Shown: one piece after another, positions 1-8,261 of the stretch
Layout: the number at the start of each line of letters is the position of its first letter
How positions within the stretch are numbered: position 1 is the stretch's first letter
NCBI GenBank assembly: GCA_000634215.1
Contig: JFLX01000079.1
Coordinates: forward strand, 1 to 44,833
Direction of reading: 5' to 3'
DNA from: Prochlorococcus sp. scB243_495L20
GTDB taxonomy: Bacteria; Cyanobacteriota; Cyanobacteriia; PCC-6307; Cyanobiaceae
Length of the DNA stretch: 44,833 nucleotides
Made by a program: the position numbers and the translations under genes
The notes under the pieces: model-generated
Seen by the model: only the letters and a program-made list of their open reading frames with translations
What the model was told of the DNA's origin: nothing
Databases searched by the model: none

Positions 1-114
1 CCGCCATATCTCTATTTCACTTGACAGGTAAATAATTTTGTTGTTGTTGATAATTGTTATTAAAGAACATTAATGTTGTTGTTTCAATACATTTATATGA
101 TTAATAAATTTTTA

Positions 115-142
115 TTGAATTTTCACTACAAAATTGTATAGA
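115..142 (+). promoter_or_regulatory. Putative sigma70-type promoter for the DUF1816 gene
   Basis: A TTGAAT hexamer at 115-120 and a TATAGA hexamer at 137-142 are separated by 16 bases. The predicted start of transcription would lie about 8-10 bases before the ATG at 158. The surrounding DNA is very AT-rich, so chance matches are likely. Confidence 0.35.
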
Positions 143-157
143 ATTTAACAAGAATTG

Positions 158-394
158 ATGGTCTTAAGGCCAATAAAATTGATTAGAAACTTTGGAAACA
201 AACTCGGTTTAGCTTGGTGGGCTAAAATTGAGACAGATCAACCTAGTAGTATCTACTGGTTTGGACCATTTATTACTAAACGTAGTTTAAAAGAAAATAT
301 GTCCTCTTTTATTAAAGATCTTTCTGATGAAGGGTCCAAAAATATTAAACACAGTTTAGTGCGTTGCAAAAAAGAAGAACCATTAACTGTCTAA
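158..394 (+). CDS. DUF1816 domain-containing protein
   Basis: This is a 78-residue protein of the cyanobacterial DUF1816 family. The core has the family pattern of aromatic and glycine residues, LAWWAKIET near residues 18-26 followed by IYWFGPF near 32-38. No catalytic motif is visible and the function is unknown. Some DUF1816 proteins have been discussed in relation to phycobilisome linker domains, but nothing here shows such a role. I take the ATG at 158; the TTG at 155 lies directly before it and adds one residue. It lies 29 bases before gatA on the same strand. Bases 1-114 upstream hold no gene I can identify; a stop codon in each forward frame suggests at most a short gene tail. Confidence 0.75.
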   Translation: MVLRPIKLIRNFGNKLGLAWWAKIETDQPSSIYWFGPFITKRSLKENMSSFIKDLSDEGSKNIKHSLVRCKKEEPLTV

Positions 395-423
395 TAACTT
401 TGATTTTAAGAAATAAATAAGAT

Positions 424-1872
424 ATGAATTTTAATTCTTTAAGAAAAGAAATTACAAGTAATAATATTTCTGTTAAGGAATTAGTTAATGATGTTTTTGC
501 AAAAATCGATCAAAAAGATTCTGAAATTAACTCATATATTTGTATTACAAAAGATAATGCTATTGAGCAAGCAGAGAAAATTGATAAATTAATTCAAAAT
601 AAAGAAAAACTGCCTCCTCTCGCGGGGATTCCAATAGCAATAAAGGATAATATTTGCACCAAAGGAGTTGCAACAACTTGTGCAAGTAAAATGCTCAAAA
701 ACTTTGTTGCGCCTTATGAATCCACCGCTTCGAGTAAATTATGGTCTTCAGGGGGAATTTGTTTAGGAAAAACAAATTTAGACGAATTTGCAATGGGTAG
801 TTCAACGGAAACTTCTGTATTTGGAGTTACTTCAAATCCTTGGGATATTAATAGAGTCCCGGGAGGCAGTTCAGGCGGAAGTGCTGCCTCAGTTGCCGCT
901 GGATTTTGTGCAGCGGCTATAGGTTCTGATACAGGAGGATCAATAAGGCAACCAGCTTCTTTTTGTGGCGTCGTAGGTCTTAAACCTACTTATGGCAGAG
1001 TTAGCAGATGGGGACTTGTAGCATTTGCTAGCTCTCTTGATCAAATTGGCCCAATTACTAATACCGTCTCAGATGCGGCCGAAATTCTTTATTCTATATC
1101 TGGTCAAGACCCCTTTGACTCAACATGTCTTGATAAGCCAGTTCCAAATTATTTGGCTGACTTAAATAAATCTATAAAGGGTTTAAAAATTGGAATCATT
1201 AAAGAATGTTTTGAACACCCAGGGCTTAATCCAGAAGTTAAGGAATCTGTCCTTTCTGGAGTTGATAGATTCCAAGCTTTAGGAGCTGAAATTTTCGAAG
1301 TTGAATGTCCTAGATTTAACGATGGAATTGCGACATATTATGTAATTGCACCATCTGAAGCCTCCGCAAATTTAGCTAGATATGATGGAGTTAAATTTGG
1401 CTACAGATCGAATGAAGGTTCAAATCTTATAGACATGACTTCAAAAAGTAGAGCTGAAGGTTTTGGAGATGAGGTACAAAGAAGAATTTTGATAGGCACT
1501 TATGCTTTGTCAGCGGGATACAGTGATGCCTACTACAAGAAGGCACAAAAAGTTAGGACGCTTATAAGAGAAGATTTTGATTATGCTTTTAAGAAAGTAG
1601 ATGTTTTATTAACTCCAACTTGCCCAACCACTGCTTTTTTGAAAGGAGATTTTGTCAATGATCCACTTTCAATGTATTTGTCTGATCTATTAACTGTTCC
1701 TGCTAATTTAGCAGGCCTCCCAGCAATCAGTATCCCTTGTGGTTTTGATACTAAAGGTTTACCTATTGGAATGCAATTAATTGGCAATGTATTAGAAGAA
1801 GATAGAATATTGAATGCCGCAAATATCTTTGAAATTGATGCTCAAGTAATTAAGAACAGACCTTTATTTTAA
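424..1872 (+). CDS. gatA: Asp-tRNA(Asn)/Glu-tRNA(Gln) amidotransferase subunit A
   Basis: GatA is the amidase of the GatCAB complex. It releases ammonia from glutamine, which is used to convert Glu-tRNA(Gln) (and Asp-tRNA(Asn) where needed) to the correctly charged tRNA in bacteria lacking GlnRS. The 482-residue length is normal. The amidase-signature triad is visible: Lys74 in IAIKDN, cis-Ser149 in [11 protein letters not shown] and nucleophile Ser173 in [12 protein letters not shown]. The spacing matches the known Lys79/Ser154/Ser178 of the Staphylococcus enzyme exactly with an offset of five. The start is an ATG at 424. gatB and gatC are not in the window, which is usual in cyanobacteria, where the subunits are scattered. 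Confidence 0.98.
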   Translation: MNFNSLRKEITSNNISVKELVNDVFAKIDQKDSEINSYICITKDNAIEQAEKIDKLIQNKEKLPPLAGIPIAIKDNICTKGVATTCASKMLKNFVAPYESTASSKLWSSGGICLGKTNLDEFAMGSSTETSVFGVTSNPWDINRVPGGSSGGSAASVAAGFCAAAIGSDTGGSIRQPASFCGVVGLKPTYGRVSRWGLVAFASSLDQIGPITNTVSDAAEILYSISGQDPFDSTCLDKPVPNYLADLNKSIKGLKIGIIKECFEHPGLNPEVKESVLSGVDRFQALGAEIFEVECPRFNDGIATYYVIAPSEASANLARYDGVKFGYRSNEGSNLIDMTSKSRAEGFGDEVQRRILIGTYALSAGYSDAYYKKAQKVRTLIREDFDYAFKKVDVLLTPTCPTTAFLKGDFVNDPLSMYLSDLLTVPANLAGLPAISIPCGFDTKGLPIGMQLIGNVLEEDRILNAANIFEIDAQVIKNRPLF

Positions 1873-1956
1873 ATTTGTATTAATAATTAATTTGTAATCA
1901 CAAAATATAGATCTTTTAGAAATTTTCTCTATCTTATATATATAAATTATTTGGAT

Positions 1957-4900
1957 ATGGCTTTCGTTCCTCTTCATAATCATAGTGACTACAGCTTGCT
2001 TGATGGTGCCAGTCAAATTTCAAAAATTGTAGATAGAGCTTGTGATCTTGGCATAAAATCAGTAGCTCTTACTGATCATGGAGTTATGTATGGTGTTCTT
2101 GATTTGGTCAAGAAGTGTAAAGAGAAAGGTATAAAACCAATTATTGGTAATGAAATGTATGTGATTAATGGTTCTATTGATGATCCTCAACCAAAAAAAG
2201 AAAAAAGATATCATTTGGTGGTGTTAGCAAAAAATTATACTGGATATAAGAATTTAGTGAAGTTAACAACAATTAGTCACCTAAATGGGATGAGAGGTCG
2301 AGGCATTTTTTCTAGACCATGTATTGATAAATCTCTTTTAAGCAAATATAGTGATGGTTTGATAGTTTCCACAGCTTGTCTTGGTGGAGAGATACCTCAG
2401 GCTATCTTAAAAGGTAGATTAGACGTAGCAGAGGATATAGCACTTTGGTATAAAAAATTATTTGCAGATGACTTTTATTTAGAAATACAAGATCACGGTT
2501 CTATTGAGGATAGAATTGTTAACGTTGAATTAATAAAAATTGGGAAGAAGCATCAAATAAAAGTCATCGCAACCAACGATGCCCACTATTTATCAAGCAT
2601 GGATGTTGAAGCACATGATGCTTTGCTTTGTGTATTAACAGGAAAACTAATAAGTGATGAAAAAAGATTGAGATATACCGGCACAGAATATATTAAAAGT
2701 GAAAGTGAAATGCTTGAACTTTTTAAAGATCATATTGATGATGAATCAATTATTGAGGCAGTTAACAATACAGTAGAAATTTCTCAGAAAGTTGAAGAAT
2801 TTGATTTGTTTGGTAATTATAGAATGCCAAAATTCCCTCTTAACGTAGATACAGATTCATTTTCTTTCCTTACACAATTATCTAATAAAGGCCTTTTAAA
2901 TAGACTTAAAAAAAATGATCTTACAGAAGTTGATGAGAACTATAAAAAAAGACTATCTTCCGAATTAAAAATTATTAAAGATATGGGCTTCCCAGATTAT
3001 TTTTTGGTTGTTTGGGACTACATCAAATTTGCTAGAGATAACTCTATCCCTGTAGGTCCAGGTAGAGGCTCTGCAGCAGGCTCATTAGTAGCCTATGCTC
3101 TTCAAATTACAAATATAGATCCTGTTGAGCATGGATTGTTGTTTGAGAGATTTTTAAATCCAGCAAGAAAGTCAATGCCAGATATTGACACCGACTTTTG
3201 TATTGATAGGAGAAATGAAGTTATAGATTATGTTACTAATCGTTATGGAGAGGATAAAGTTGCGCAAATAATTACTTTCAATAAGATGACCTCTAAAGCA
3301 GTTTTAAAAGATGTTGCAAGGGTTTTAGATATACCTTATGGAGAAGCGGACAAATTGGCTAAGTTAATACCGGTTGTAAGAGGAAAACCCTATAAACTAA
3401 ATGAAATGATTGACAAGAATTCACCTAGCCAAGAGTTTAGAGAAAAATATATTAATGATAATAGGGTGAAAAAATGGGTTGATTTGGCTTTGAGAATTGA
3501 AGGAACTAATAAAACATATGGAGTTCATGCTGCTGGAGTTGTTATCGCATCAGATCCTCTTGACGAACTTGTACCTCTTCAAAGAAATAATGAAGGGCAA
3601 ATTATAACCCAATATTCTATGGACGATATCGAATCACTTGGATTATTGAAAATGGATTTCTTGGGTCTTAAGAATCTTACGATGATTGAAAAGACAGTTT
3701 CTCTTATTAATCAATCTACTGGAAGGAAAATAAACATTGATGAGTTACCACAAAATGATGGTAAAACCTTTGAGCTTATCGGGAGAGGAGATCTTGAAGG
3801 TATTTTTCAACTTGAATCTTCCGGAATGAAACAGGTTGTTAAGGATTTCAAACCTAACTCTCTAGAGGATATTTCGTCCATACTTGCTCTTTATAGACCT
3901 GGTCCTCTTGATGCAGGCCTAATACCTAAATTTATAAATCGAAAAAATGGGAATGAAAAGATTGATTTCCCTCATCCTTTTATTAAGTCAATTCTCACTG
4001 AAACGTATGGAATTATGGTTTATCAAGAACAAATCATGAAAATTGCTCAAGACCTAGCCGGTTATTCTCTTGGTGATGCTGATTTACTTCGAAGAGCGAT
4101 GGGGAAAAAGAAAGTTTCTGAAATGGTAAAGCATAGGAATATTTTTGTAGACGGTTCCATGAAGAAAGGTGTAAATGAAAAATTAGCAAATGATCTTTTT
4201 GATCAGATGGTTTTATTTGCAGAATATTGTTTTAACAAAAGCCACTCAACTGCTTATGGTGCTGTAACTTATCAAACTGCATTTTTGAAAGCCCATTTTC
4301 CCGTTGCATATATGGCAGCCCTTTTAAGCGTTAATTCTGGCTCTAGCGACAAGATGCAAAGGTATATTTCTAATTGTTATTCCATGGGAATAGAAGTTAT
4401 TTCGCCGAGCATTAATTTTTCTGGAGTTGATTTCACTATTAAGAATAATCAGATTTTATTCGGGTTATCTGCAATTAAGAATTTAGGGGATTCTGCAATA
4501 AGAAATATAATTGAAAACCGAAATAGTTTTGGAACCTTTAAGTCATTATCCGATTTGTGCGACCGTTTGCCTTCTAATATTCTTAACAAAAGAAGTCTTG
4601 AATCTCTTATTCATTGTGGAGCACTAGACGAGTTTTCAGATGATAATAATAGAGCTCAGTTATTGTCAGATCTTGGGCATGTTATTGAGTGGGCCTCTTC
4701 AAGAAATCGTGATAGATTATCTGGCCAAGGAAATCTATTTGACTCTAAAGAAGAATTTTCTAATGTTGCTTTTTCAGATTCACAATTAGCTAAGGTTGAT
4801 GATTATTCACTTATTGAGAAATTAAAGTTAGAAAAACAGCTATTAGGCTTTTATTTATCTGATCATCCTCTAAAGCATTTAACTAAGCCAGCAAAACTCG

Positions 4901-5454
4901 TATCACCTATAAGCATTTCTCAGTTAGATGAAACAAAAGATAGAACCAAAGTTTCTTTAGTTGGAATGATTCCTGATTTAAAGCAAATTACAACGAGAAA
5001 AGGAGATAGGATGGCTATATTTCAGTTAGAAGATCTTTCTGGAAGTTGCGAAGCAATAGTTTTTCCTAAAACCTATGTAAGATTATCAGAATTTCTTTTG
5101 ACCGATACTAGATTGTTGGTGTGGGGAACAATAGATAAAAAAAGTGATAAGACTCAATTAATAATTGATGATTGTAGAGAAATAGATAACCTTAAATTAC
5201 TTATCATTAATCTTGAAAGTTCTCAAGCATCAGATGTAAGAGTACAAAATATCTTGAGAAACTGTTTAACTAAATTCAAACCAGATAAAGATAAATGTGG
5301 AATCAAGATTCCAGTTTTAGCTGCAGTAAGAAATAAAAATAGTGTTACCTACGTTAAATTTGGTGAACAATTCTGTGTTGGAGATATTAAAGGCGCATGC
5401 AAATTATTAGAAGATAAATCATTCCAAGTTAATTTGAAATCCTTAGTTTCCTAG
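1957..5454 (+). CDS. dnaE: DNA polymerase III alpha subunit
   Basis: This is the replicative polymerase of the chromosome. The 1165-residue protein opens with a PHP domain (HNHSDYSLLDG at the N-terminus, later TDHGVMYG and NDAHY), followed by the C-family palm with the catalytic PDIDTDF motif near residue 410. The finger and thumb regions follow (GVHAAGVV, LYRPGPL, YQEQIM, FNKSHSTAYG). An OB-fold nucleic-acid binding domain lies near residues 990-1080 (VSLVGMI through TQLIIDD). I start at the ATG at 1957, since MAFVPLHNHSDYS is the usual family beginning; a TTG two codons upstream is less likely. The gene ends one base before the convergent PAM68-like gene, with no room for an intergenic terminator. 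Confidence 0.97.
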   Translation: MAFVPLHNHSDYSLLDGASQISKIVDRACDLGIKSVALTDHGVMYGVLDLVKKCKEKGIKPIIGNEMYVINGSIDDPQPKKEKRYHLVVLAKNYTGYKNLVKLTTISHLNGMRGRGIFSRPCIDKSLLSKYSDGLIVSTACLGGEIPQAILKGRLDVAEDIALWYKKLFADDFYLEIQDHGSIEDRIVNVELIKIGKKHQIKVIATNDAHYLSSMDVEAHDALLCVLTGKLISDEKRLRYTGTEYIKSESEMLELFKDHIDDESIIEAVNNTVEISQKVEEFDLFGNYRMPKFPLNVDTDSFSFLTQLSNKGLLNRLKKNDLTEVDENYKKRLSSELKIIKDMGFPDYFLVVWDYIKFARDNSIPVGPGRGSAAGSLVAYALQITNIDPVEHGLLFERFLNPARKSMPDIDTDFCIDRRNEVIDYVTNRYGEDKVAQIITFNKMTSKAVLKDVARVLDIPYGEADKLAKLIPVVRGKPYKLNEMIDKNSPSQEFREKYINDNRVKKWVDLALRIEGTNKTYGVHAAGVVIASDPLDELVPLQRNNEGQIITQYSMDDIESLGLLKMDFLGLKNLTMIEKTVSLINQSTGRKINIDELPQNDGKTFELIGRGDLEGIFQLESSGMKQVVKDFKPNSLEDISSILALYRPGPLDAGLIPKFINRKNGNEKIDFPHPFIKSILTETYGIMVYQEQIMKIAQDLAGYSLGDADLLRRAMGKKKVSEMVKHRNIFVDGSMKKGVNEKLANDLFDQMVLFAEYCFNKSHSTAYGAVTYQTAFLKAHFPVAYMAALLSVNSGSSDKMQRYISNCYSMGIEVISPSINFSGVDFTIKNNQILFGLSAIKNLGDSAIRNIIENRNSFGTFKSLSDLCDRLPSNILNKRSLESLIHCGALDEFSDDNNRAQLLSDLGHVIEWASSRNRDRLSGQGNLFDSKEEFSNVAFSDSQLAKVDDYSLIEKLKLEKQLLGFYLSDHPLKHLTKPAKLVSPISISQLDETKDRTKVSLVGMIPDLKQITTRKGDRMAIFQLEDLSGSCEAIVFPKTYVRLSEFLLTDTRLLVWGTIDKKSDKTQLIIDDCREIDNLKLLIINLESSQASDVRVQNILRNCLTKFKPDKDKCGIKIPVLAAVRNKNSVTYVKFGEQFCVGDIKGACKLLEDKSFQVNLKSLVS

Positions 5455-5455
5455 A

Positions 5456-5905
5456 TTAACTTTTATCCTCAAAATTTTGAGTAGCAGGTTTAAAGGCAGC
5501 TTTTGCACGTTGTATATTCATTGGAATATTTTCAATACCAAAAAAAGATCCAGGCTCCTTATCCCAACTAGCTGATAATATTCCAAAACTTAATCCTGCT
5601 AGACCTAACAAGAAAAACAATGCTGAAATTGCAATTGTTGAGGAAGGAGGTATTTCGGCAATATTTCTCGTTACTATAATGTAGCTAACTACGAAAACCG
5701 ACATCCCTAATATTGTGGGAATTCCTGCTGTAAAAAATATTCTTCTTGCCATTCTATCCGCAACATATTTTGGTATTCCTGTTGATGATCCTTTTGGGGT
5801 AGTTGCAGTACTTGTTGCTTTTTCTAGATTAGCAAACGCAGTTTTCTCAGAATAATTTTTTTTCTTTTTATATTGTGTCTTTTTTTTAGATTGCTTTTTT
5901 TTCAT
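5456..5905 (-). CDS. PAM68-family photosystem II assembly protein (DUF3464)
   Basis: The 149-residue protein has a very lysine-rich N-terminus (about the first 20 residues) and two predicted membrane segments near residues 58-77 and 89-110. It ends with the family pattern SASWDKEPGSFFGIENIPMN. This is the PAM68/DUF3464 family, which in chloroplasts and Synechocystis (Sll0933) helps early photosystem II assembly in the thylakoid membrane. It is the last gene of a minus-strand run, 9 bases after rpsO. The identification rests on the twin helices and the WDxExGS(x)xG motif, and I am fairly sure of it. Confidence 0.85.
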   Translation of the reverse strand: MKKKQSKKKTQYKKKKNYSEKTAFANLEKATSTATTPKGSSTGIPKYVADRMARRIFFTAGIPTILGMSVFVVSYIIVTRNIAEIPPSSTIAISALFFLLGLAGLSFGILSASWDKEPGSFFGIENIPMNIQRAKAAFKPATQNFEDKS

Positions 5906-5914
5906 TAATTGAAA

Positions 5915-6184
5915 TCATCCTCTGATTCCAATTTTCTTTACTAGCTCTTGATATCTCTGAACGTTTTTTTCTTTTATGAAAGAAAGTAATCTTTTCCTTT
6001 TACCAATCATTTTTAATAATCCTTGCCTTGAAGCGAAATCATGAATGTTTCCTTGGAGGTGGTCACTTAATTTCGATATTCTTTTTGAAAGCAGTGCTAC
6101 TTGAACTTCTGCTGAACCTGTATCAGTCGGATGAACTTGATGAGTCTCAATCAGCTTCTGTTTTTCAGCTGTATCTAATGACAT
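5915..6184 (-). CDS. rpsO: 30S ribosomal protein S15
   Basis: This 89-residue protein has the full S15 length and signature: [19 protein letters not shown], then [20 protein letters not shown], ending in [13 protein letters not shown]15 binds 16S rRNA early in assembly of the small-subunit platform. It lies between ruvA and the PAM68-like gene, with a 32-base gap upstream and a 9-base gap downstream, so it is probably co-transcribed with both. Confidence 0.98.
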   Translation of the reverse strand: MSLDTAEKQKLIETHQVHPTDTGSAEVQVALLSKRISKLSDHLQGNIHDFASRQGLLKMIGKRKRLLSFIKEKNVQRYQELVKKIGIRG

Positions 6185-6216
6185 AAACTTTATTTCTTTT
6201 AACCTATGATACTACG

Positions 6217-6894
6217 TCAGCTAGCTATATTACTACTTTCCTTATCTAGATAATTCATAGCTAATTTCAATAAGTTTTCAAATGATAAATTATTTTCTTT
6301 TATTGCAGGGAAATCTATTTTATTAATAATAATTGGCAAAATAGTCTTGATTTCTTTATTTTTGTAATTTAATGATTGAAGAATTAACTGAAGATCTTCG
6401 ATAATTTTATTAACTTCTGGATCCTTAATCTTAAATTCATCTTTTGCTTTTTGTTCTTCAAATTGTATTTCACTTTTAAATTTATTTTTAAGTTCTAAAA
6501 TTAACCGATCACTCATTTTTTGACCTATACCAGGTACGGAACAAATTAATTTTTCGTTTTTTGTTTTTACTGCATTGATAACTTCACCAATAGAGAATTT
6601 ATTTAATATCCCCATACCAATCTGAGATCCAACACCTCGGATACTTAAAATTTCAATAAAGAAATTCCTTTGTTCCTTTGATGTAAAGCCAAATAATAAA
6701 TCTGAATCTTCTTTTTTAATATGTTTTAACCAAAGAGTAATTTTTTTATTAGATATCTGATTTGTTTTTAATTTGAGAAAAAAGGATTCTAGTATTTGTA
6801 TTTCGTACCCTAATCCTTGGCAATTTATTAAAGCAAAAAACTTTTGATTAGTTTGCCATGACTCAACCAATTCTCCATTTATCCAACTAATCAA
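6217..6894 (-). CDS. ruvA: Holliday junction branch migration protein RuvA
   Basis: RuvA binds four-way junctions as a tetramer and loads the RuvB helicase during recombination repair. The 225-residue protein starts MISWINGELVE, typical of the N-terminal OB domain. It has two helix-hairpin-helix elements near residues 80-125 (IRGVGSQIG and VPGIGQKMSDRLILELK) and a C-terminal three-helix RuvB-binding domain. The start codon is TTG at 6894. It directly follows the TAA of the upstream gene (TAATTG), which suggests translational coupling, and the conserved N-terminus supports it. ruvB and ruvC are not in the window. Confidence 0.94.
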   Translation of the reverse strand: MISWINGELVESWQTNQKFFALINCQGLGYEIQILESFFLKLKTNQISNKKITLWLKHIKKEDSDLLFGFTSKEQRNFFIEILSIRGVGSQIGMGILNKFSIGEVINAVKTKNEKLICSVPGIGQKMSDRLILELKNKFKSEIQFEEQKAKDEFKIKDPEVNKIIEDLQLILQSLNYKNKEIKTILPIIINKIDFPAIKENNLSFENLLKLAMNYLDKESSNIAS

Positions 6895-7251
6895 TTAACC
6901 ACCATCCACCTGACAACCAATTAGTGCTCCTGCCGTTCCGCCAGCAGGTACTGCCCAAAATCTATCTTTCCCTCTAGAGGATGATAGTGCTATTCCAGCA
7001 CCAAGAAGTCCTCCTATAACAGTACCTTCACTACAGTCATTATCATCTATTTTTTCAGCTGTGCTTTGACCTCCACAAGGTATTACAACGTCCACCTCAT
7101 AACTTTTCACGTAACCTGGATTTGATTTGGTTCCAGGAATGTATTCCTCTCTGTATTCAGTTCTTGTGCAAGTTACTGACTTTGGGGTCGTTGCATTAAC
7201 TTGAAGAATTGGAGAAAAACAAAATAATAAAGCTAAATAGAAAAATTTCAC
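6895..7251 (-). CDS. Small exported protein with C-terminal glycine-zipper-like segment
   Basis: I do not recognise a named family. The 118-residue protein begins with a clear signal peptide (FFYLALLFCFSPILQVNA, probable cleavage after NA near residue 20). The middle has four cysteines (in VTCTR, IPCGG, NDCSE and IGCQV), possibly disulfide-bonded in the periplasm. The end is glycine-rich (GTVIGGLLGAGIA, then PAGGTAGALIG), resembling the glycine zippers of 17-kDa outer-membrane or YMGG-like proteins. The start is GTG at 7251. It abuts ruvA without a gap and follows a DMT transporter by 26 bases. An envelope location is inferred from the signal peptide only. Confidence 0.65.
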   Translation of the reverse strand: MKFFYLALLFCFSPILQVNATTPKSVTCTRTEYREEYIPGTKSNPGYVKSYEVDVVIPCGGQSTAEKIDDNDCSEGTVIGGLLGAGIALSSSRGKDRFWAVPAGGTAGALIGCQVDGG

Positions 7252-7277
7252 TTTTTTTTTATTTTAATAACTTTATT

Positions 7278-8168
7278 CTATGTCCTTTTGATTATTTTGG
7301 TAGTAGATATAATAGTTCCTAATAAAACTAGTGAAGCTCCTAATAAAAAATTTATATTTATTATTTCACTAAAAAACAAAATCCCCCAAATAGACCCGAA
7401 TAAAACTTGCAAATAGTTAATTGTTGAAGCTTCAGAAGCAGGTAAATTTTTTAATCCTACAGTTAAGAAAGTCTGGCCTAATTGAGTAAATAAGCCAATG
7501 CCAATTATCCAAACTAATTCATTCCATGTTGGGGTAACCCAGTTTATTAATACAATTGGCAATAAAGCTATAAAAGAAACAAGTGGAAAATATTCAATAA
7601 TTACATAAACATCTTCAGTAAATGAAAGTTTCTTAACTGTAACGTAAGCCAATGCAGTGCAGATTGCCCCAAGAAATGCGATCGAAATCGAGACATTCTC
7701 AATTTCAACATTTATATTTGATAATTGACTTGGATTTAATATTACTAAAATTCCAATCCAGCCAATAAGTAAGGCAAAAATTATATTCCGAGTTATTTTT
7801 TCGTTTATAAATATTCCAGCGAATATAGATATAAAGATAGGATATGTGTACTGAATGACAGTAGATATACTAAGGGGCATATTTCTTATGGCATAAAAAA
7901 TGCAAACTAAAGCTAAAGTTCCTAAAACACCTCTTAAGATAAGTAATGGTCTATTATTGCCCCAAGGATTTATATTTTTTAGATTAATTATGAATAATGT
8001 AATAATTAAACTCAACAATGATCTGAATAAAACTAATTCATAAATAGGTATCCTTTTATCAATATTTTTTACGCATAAAGTCATCAAACTAAAGAAGAAT
8101 GAAGCAAATACCAAATTAAACTTATTCAATGAATTAAATTTTTTTTCTAATTCTGTGATATTTATCAT
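7278..8168 (-). CDS. DMT-superfamily (EamA) transporter
   Basis: The 296-residue protein has about ten hydrophobic segments arranged as two repeats of five, the drug/metabolite transporter (EamA) architecture. It carries the usual patterns: FRSLLSLIITL near residue 47, LRGVLGTLALVCIFYAI near 78, then IQYTYPIF and FINEKIT. The C-terminal repeat shows ASTINYLQVLFGSIWGILFF. The substrate cannot be read from the sequence; relatives export amino acids, nucleobases or other metabolites across the inner membrane. It heads the minus-strand run ending in the PAM68-like gene and is divergent from dnaG. Confidence 0.85.
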   Translation of the reverse strand: MINITELEKKFNSLNKFNLVFASFFFSLMTLCVKNIDKRIPIYELVLFRSLLSLIITLFIINLKNINPWGNNRPLLILRGVLGTLALVCIFYAIRNMPLSISTVIQYTYPIFISIFAGIFINEKITRNIIFALLIGWIGILVILNPSQLSNINVEIENVSISIAFLGAICTALAYVTVKKLSFTEDVYVIIEYFPLVSFIALLPIVLINWVTPTWNELVWIIGIGLFTQLGQTFLTVGLKNLPASEASTINYLQVLFGSIWGILFFSEIININFLLGASLVLLGTIISTTKIIKRT

Positions 8169-8214
8169 TTAAAAAATAGTTTAATTGTGAAATTAAGTAG
8201 ATTCTTATTTGATT

Positions 8215-8242
8215 TTGACCTATAACAAATAAATCATAATTT
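8215..8242 (+). promoter_or_regulatory. Putative promoter for dnaG
   Basis: TTGACC at 8215-8220 and TAATTT at 8237-8242 are 16 bases apart, between the divergent DMT transporter and dnaG. Transcription would begin near 8249, downstream of the TTG at 8241, which favours the dnaG ATG at 8262 as the start. Confidence 0.4.
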
Positions 8243-8261
8243 GTTTTTGATAAAAATCTCA

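Noticed and set aside
1-114. 3' end of an upstream gene at the window edge
   Set aside because: All three forward frames stop within the first 40 bases and the few residues match nothing I can name.
1581-1787. 68-codon open frame on the minus strand inside gatA
   Set aside because: It lies wholly within the well-conserved gatA and has no recognisable product; a shadow frame.
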